A stretch of DNA of 5,993 bases from Candidatus Saccharicenans sp. (GTDB lineage: Bacteria > Acidobacteriota > Aminicenantia > Aminicenantales > Saccharicenantaceae). Positions 4,106 through 5,993 of this stretch are shown here, one piece after another (the stretch's first letter is position 1; every line of letters starts with the position of its first letter). The notes under the pieces are model-generated. The model saw only the letters and a list, made by a program, of their open reading frames with translations. It did not search any database and was not told the origin of the DNA. Where the stretch lies: positions 1 to 5,993 of the forward strand of contig JANLGB010000140.1 in the NCBI GenBank assembly GCA_024653405.1. The letters run 5' to 3'. The translations under genes were made by a program, and so were the position numbers.

Positions 4106-5993
4106 TGTTCTTTTTGCTTTCCTCTTTCTTTTCTATCTTTTTCTCGAAATCAAAGCCGGGGTATTTGGGCCTGGGGTGATAGATGGCATCCAGAGTGGTC
4201 AGGAAAGAATTGGCAATGACCCTCAGGTCGCGCAGGGAAAAACCGCAATCGTCCAGCTGCCCGTCCTGAAGGTGGCTGTTAAAAATTTCGGTGATTACCC
4301 GCTTGAGATTCTGCCGGGTGGGAGAAGTCAGGCTGCGGGCGGCGGCTTCGACCGAGTCGGCCAGCAATAACAGGCCAGCTTCCTTGCTTCTGGGAGTGGG
4401 GCCCGGGTAACGGTAATCCTCAGCTTCTATTTTATGCAGCTCCGGGTCGTATTTTTCTTTGGCCTTCTGGAAGAAATACCGGACGACAGAAGTGCCGTGG
4501 TGTTGGGCAATCAGGTCTATTATCTGTCGCGGCAGCTTTAGCTTCCGAGCCAGGTCAATTCCGTCTTTGACATGGTTGACAATCACCAGTGTGCTCAGGG
4601 ACGGGGTCAGCTCGCGGTGGACATCAACAATGGAAGCCTGGTTTTCGCTGAAGTATTCGGGCCGCTTGATCTTGCCCAGGTCGTGGTAGAGACCACCGGC
4701 CTTGACCAGAGCCGAGTTGGCGTTGATTTTTTCGGCCGCTTTTTCGGCCAGGGTGGCCACGATCAGAGAATGATGGTAAGTCCCGGGAGCTTCCAGGGCC
4801 AGCTGGCGAAAAATCGGCAGGTCAGAGTTAGTCAATTCGTGCAACTTGGTGGCCGTGATAAAACCGAACAGGGTTTCGAAGACTGGCAGCAGAACGAAAG
4901 CTATGGCAGCGCTGATTAACCCGCCGAAAATGGAACTAAACAGCTCGGTTCCCAGGCTGGTCAGGTCGGCAAAACTTTGCTTGACCAGGTGGAAAGCGAG
5001 CACCAGAATAACCTGGAAGGGGGCCAGGACCATCAGCCCGGTCTTAAGGGTTGAGCTCCGGCTGGAGGCCAGATAGTAGCGGAGACCGTAAACCACGGCA
5101 ATCCCGCCCAGCAACACGAACAGAACCAGGAAATAATCGCCGTTCATCAGGTATCCAGCCAGCAGGCTGTTGAAAACGGCATAGACAATGGCGATTTCAC
5201 TCCGGGTCAGGAGGGCGAAGATAAAGGTGCCGAACTGAAAAGGGAAGCCGAAAGTCAAAGCTTCTTTATCCACATTAATGATGGAAAGTGAGGTGCCCAG
5301 GGCATCGGCGATGAACAGACTGGCTTTGTAGGCCACGAAGCCCAAGAAAATTGTCAGGCCCATCATCTGCAGCAGACGAAGGGGGTTTCCCTCATCGCTG
5401 ACTGAGCCGATAAAGTTCCAGATAAAAAAGAAAATTATCGAGTACAGGATCAGCAGGCCGGCGAAGTTGAGCAGCCAGTGGGGCTGACTGCTGATTTTCT
5501 GGTTGATGATGGCGATCTGCCTGATGACTTCGGGGGTAGCTTCGTCGCCCTTTCTGATTATAACCTTGCCTTTTTTGATGGTGTAGTAGACAGGCTCCAC
5601 CTGGTTACGGGCTTTTAGGCGCCTGATTTCGGTCTCGGGCGCATCGTAATTGATGGTCGGAACCAGGAAAACCGGGGCCAGCGCTTTAACGATGTTTCTG
5701 GTTCTGGCCGGAAGTTCCAGGGCCTCTATCTCCGAGGCCAGGAGCGAGCGGGCTTCCCGCAATTCCAGAACTTCGGCCGCTTTGAGCAGTTTTTCCTCCT
5801 TGCCCCTGACCACCAGCAGGCCCTTTTCTGCCTCGCCGTGACTGAGCAGGCTGCGGGAGAGGATGATTTCCCTGGACAGAATGGGAGTCAGCACCTCGGC
5901 CAGGAGCTGTTCGATTTCCGAGGGGAATTTCAATTTGGCCAGATTATTAAGGGTAGTTTCGTCCATGTCCAGGCCCAGGTTTTCCGAAAGATT
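4050..5993 (-). CDS. pgpH: 7TM-HD family phosphodiesterase, PgpH-like (probable c-di-AMP hydrolase), 5' end outside window
   Basis: The frame stays open past the ATG at 5966 to the right edge. That Met is therefore probably internal, and the first membrane helix and part of the extracytoplasmic domain are missing. Known family members are about 700 residues; 638 are seen from 5966. Numbering from there, 1-160 is 7TMR-HDED-like extracytoplasmic sequence. Seven hydrophobic helices follow (about 165-189, 199-221, 237-253, 256-275, 277-298, 307-329, 343-369). The cytoplasmic HD domain spans about 375-600, with metal ligands His399, His428-Asp429, His465, His489-His490 and Asp537. Conserved blocks include GTYHHSL, YHDLGKIKRPEYF, HVKDGI, AQHHGTS, RYPGP and LADSVEAAARSL. 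PgpH of Listeria and YqfF of Bacillus hydrolyse c-di-AMP to pApA, so that activity is inferred here. The last ~30 residues are a Lys/Glu/Asn-rich tail that overlaps the ybeY start. It is the first visible gene of the operon. Confidence 0.93.
   Translation of the reverse strand, partial: NLSENLGLDMDETTLNNLAKLKFPSEIEQLLAEVLTPILSREIILSRSLLSHGEAEKGLLVVRGKEEKLLKAAEVLELREARSLLASEIEALELPARTRNIVKALAPVFLVPTINYDAPETEIRRLKARNQVEPVYYTIKKGKVIIRKGDEATPEVIRQIAIINQKISSQPHWLLNFAGLLILYSIIFFFIWNFIGSVSDEGNPLRLLQMMGLTIFLGFVAYKASLFIADALGTSLSIINVDKEALTFGFPFQFGTFIFALLTRSEIAIVYAVFNSLLAGYLMNGDYFLVLFVLLGGIAVVYGLRYYLASSRSSTLKTGLMVLAPFQVILVLAFHLVKQSFADLTSLGTELFSSIFGGLISAAIAFVLLPVFETLFGFITATKLHELTNSDLPIFRQLALEAPGTYHHSLIVATLAEKAAEKINANSALVKAGGLYHDLGKIKRPEYFSENQASIVDVHRELTPSLSTLVIVNHVKDGIDLARKLKLPRQIIDLIAQHHGTSVVRYFFQKAKEKYDPELHKIEAEDYRYPGPTPRSKEAGLLLLADSVEAAARSLTSPTRQNLKRVITEIFNSHLQDGQLDDCGFSLRDLRVIANSFLTTLDAIYHPRPKYPGFDFEKKIEKKEESKKNNGRNNKQAEDKSGSSGQD

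Noticed and set aside
3611..4219. A 202-codon plus-strand open frame antisense to ybeY
   Set aside because: It runs across ybeY and the ends of both flanking genes, has no family resemblance, and all three opposing genes have firm motif support.
5964..5966. ATG at 5966 as the true start of the 7TM-HD gene
   Set aside because: The frame continues open to the window edge, and the family has an N-terminal membrane helix plus more extracytoplasmic sequence that is absent from 5966 onward. The gene is treated as 5'-truncated by the window.

Overview
The window reads as an ordinary stretch of chromosome from a diderm (outer-membrane-bearing) bacterium of moderate GC content. Evidence for an outer membrane is a small secreted beta-barrel protein with a signal peptide and a terminal phenylalanine. 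A PorT-like barrel, a GH28-type beta-helix protein and a 7TM-HD (PgpH-type) phosphodiesterase together would fit Acidobacteriota/Aminicenantia-like or Bacteroidota-related lineages. That placement is inference only, because no taxonomic marker was searched.

Left part, plus strand (1-1178). The window opens inside the 3' end of a parallel beta-helix protein resembling the C-terminus of family GH28 (polygalacturonase-like) enzymes. It is followed by a good Rho-independent terminator candidate (367-429). A separate gene for a roughly 213-residue outer-membrane beta-barrel protein follows; its Shine-Dalgarno placement favours a TTG start at 537. The barrel gene ends only 7 bases from the 3' end of a convergent tRNA-His gene.

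Centre (1186-1447). tRNA-His(GTG) lies on the minus strand with the extra G-1, an encoded CCA, and its own sigma70-like promoter (perfect TTGACA, 17-nt spacer) just upstream. The rest of this gap (1306-1447) shows nothing convincing.

Right part, minus strand (1448-5993). A tightly packed operon is transcribed leftward: pgpH-like 7TM-HD phosphodiesterase (5' end outside the window), ybeY, a CorC/HlyC-type CBS-domain membrane protein, then era. Junctions are a 56-nt overlap, a 4-nt gap and a 2-nt gap. This is a widely conserved neighbourhood. YbeY (rRNA processing endonuclease) and Era (30S assembly GTPase binding the 16S rRNA 3' end) act on small-subunit maturation. The 7TM-HD protein is expected to hydrolyse cyclic di-AMP, and the CBS protein belongs to a family linked to divalent cation or ion homeostasis. 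The operon therefore joins ribosome maturation with second-messenger and ion control.

I found no mobile element, CRISPR array or evidently novel system. The points most worth a second look are a proline/basic insertion in the Era KH domain, the long pgpH/ybeY overlap carrying a charged C-terminal tail, and the implied c-di-AMP signalling in a diderm bacterium.
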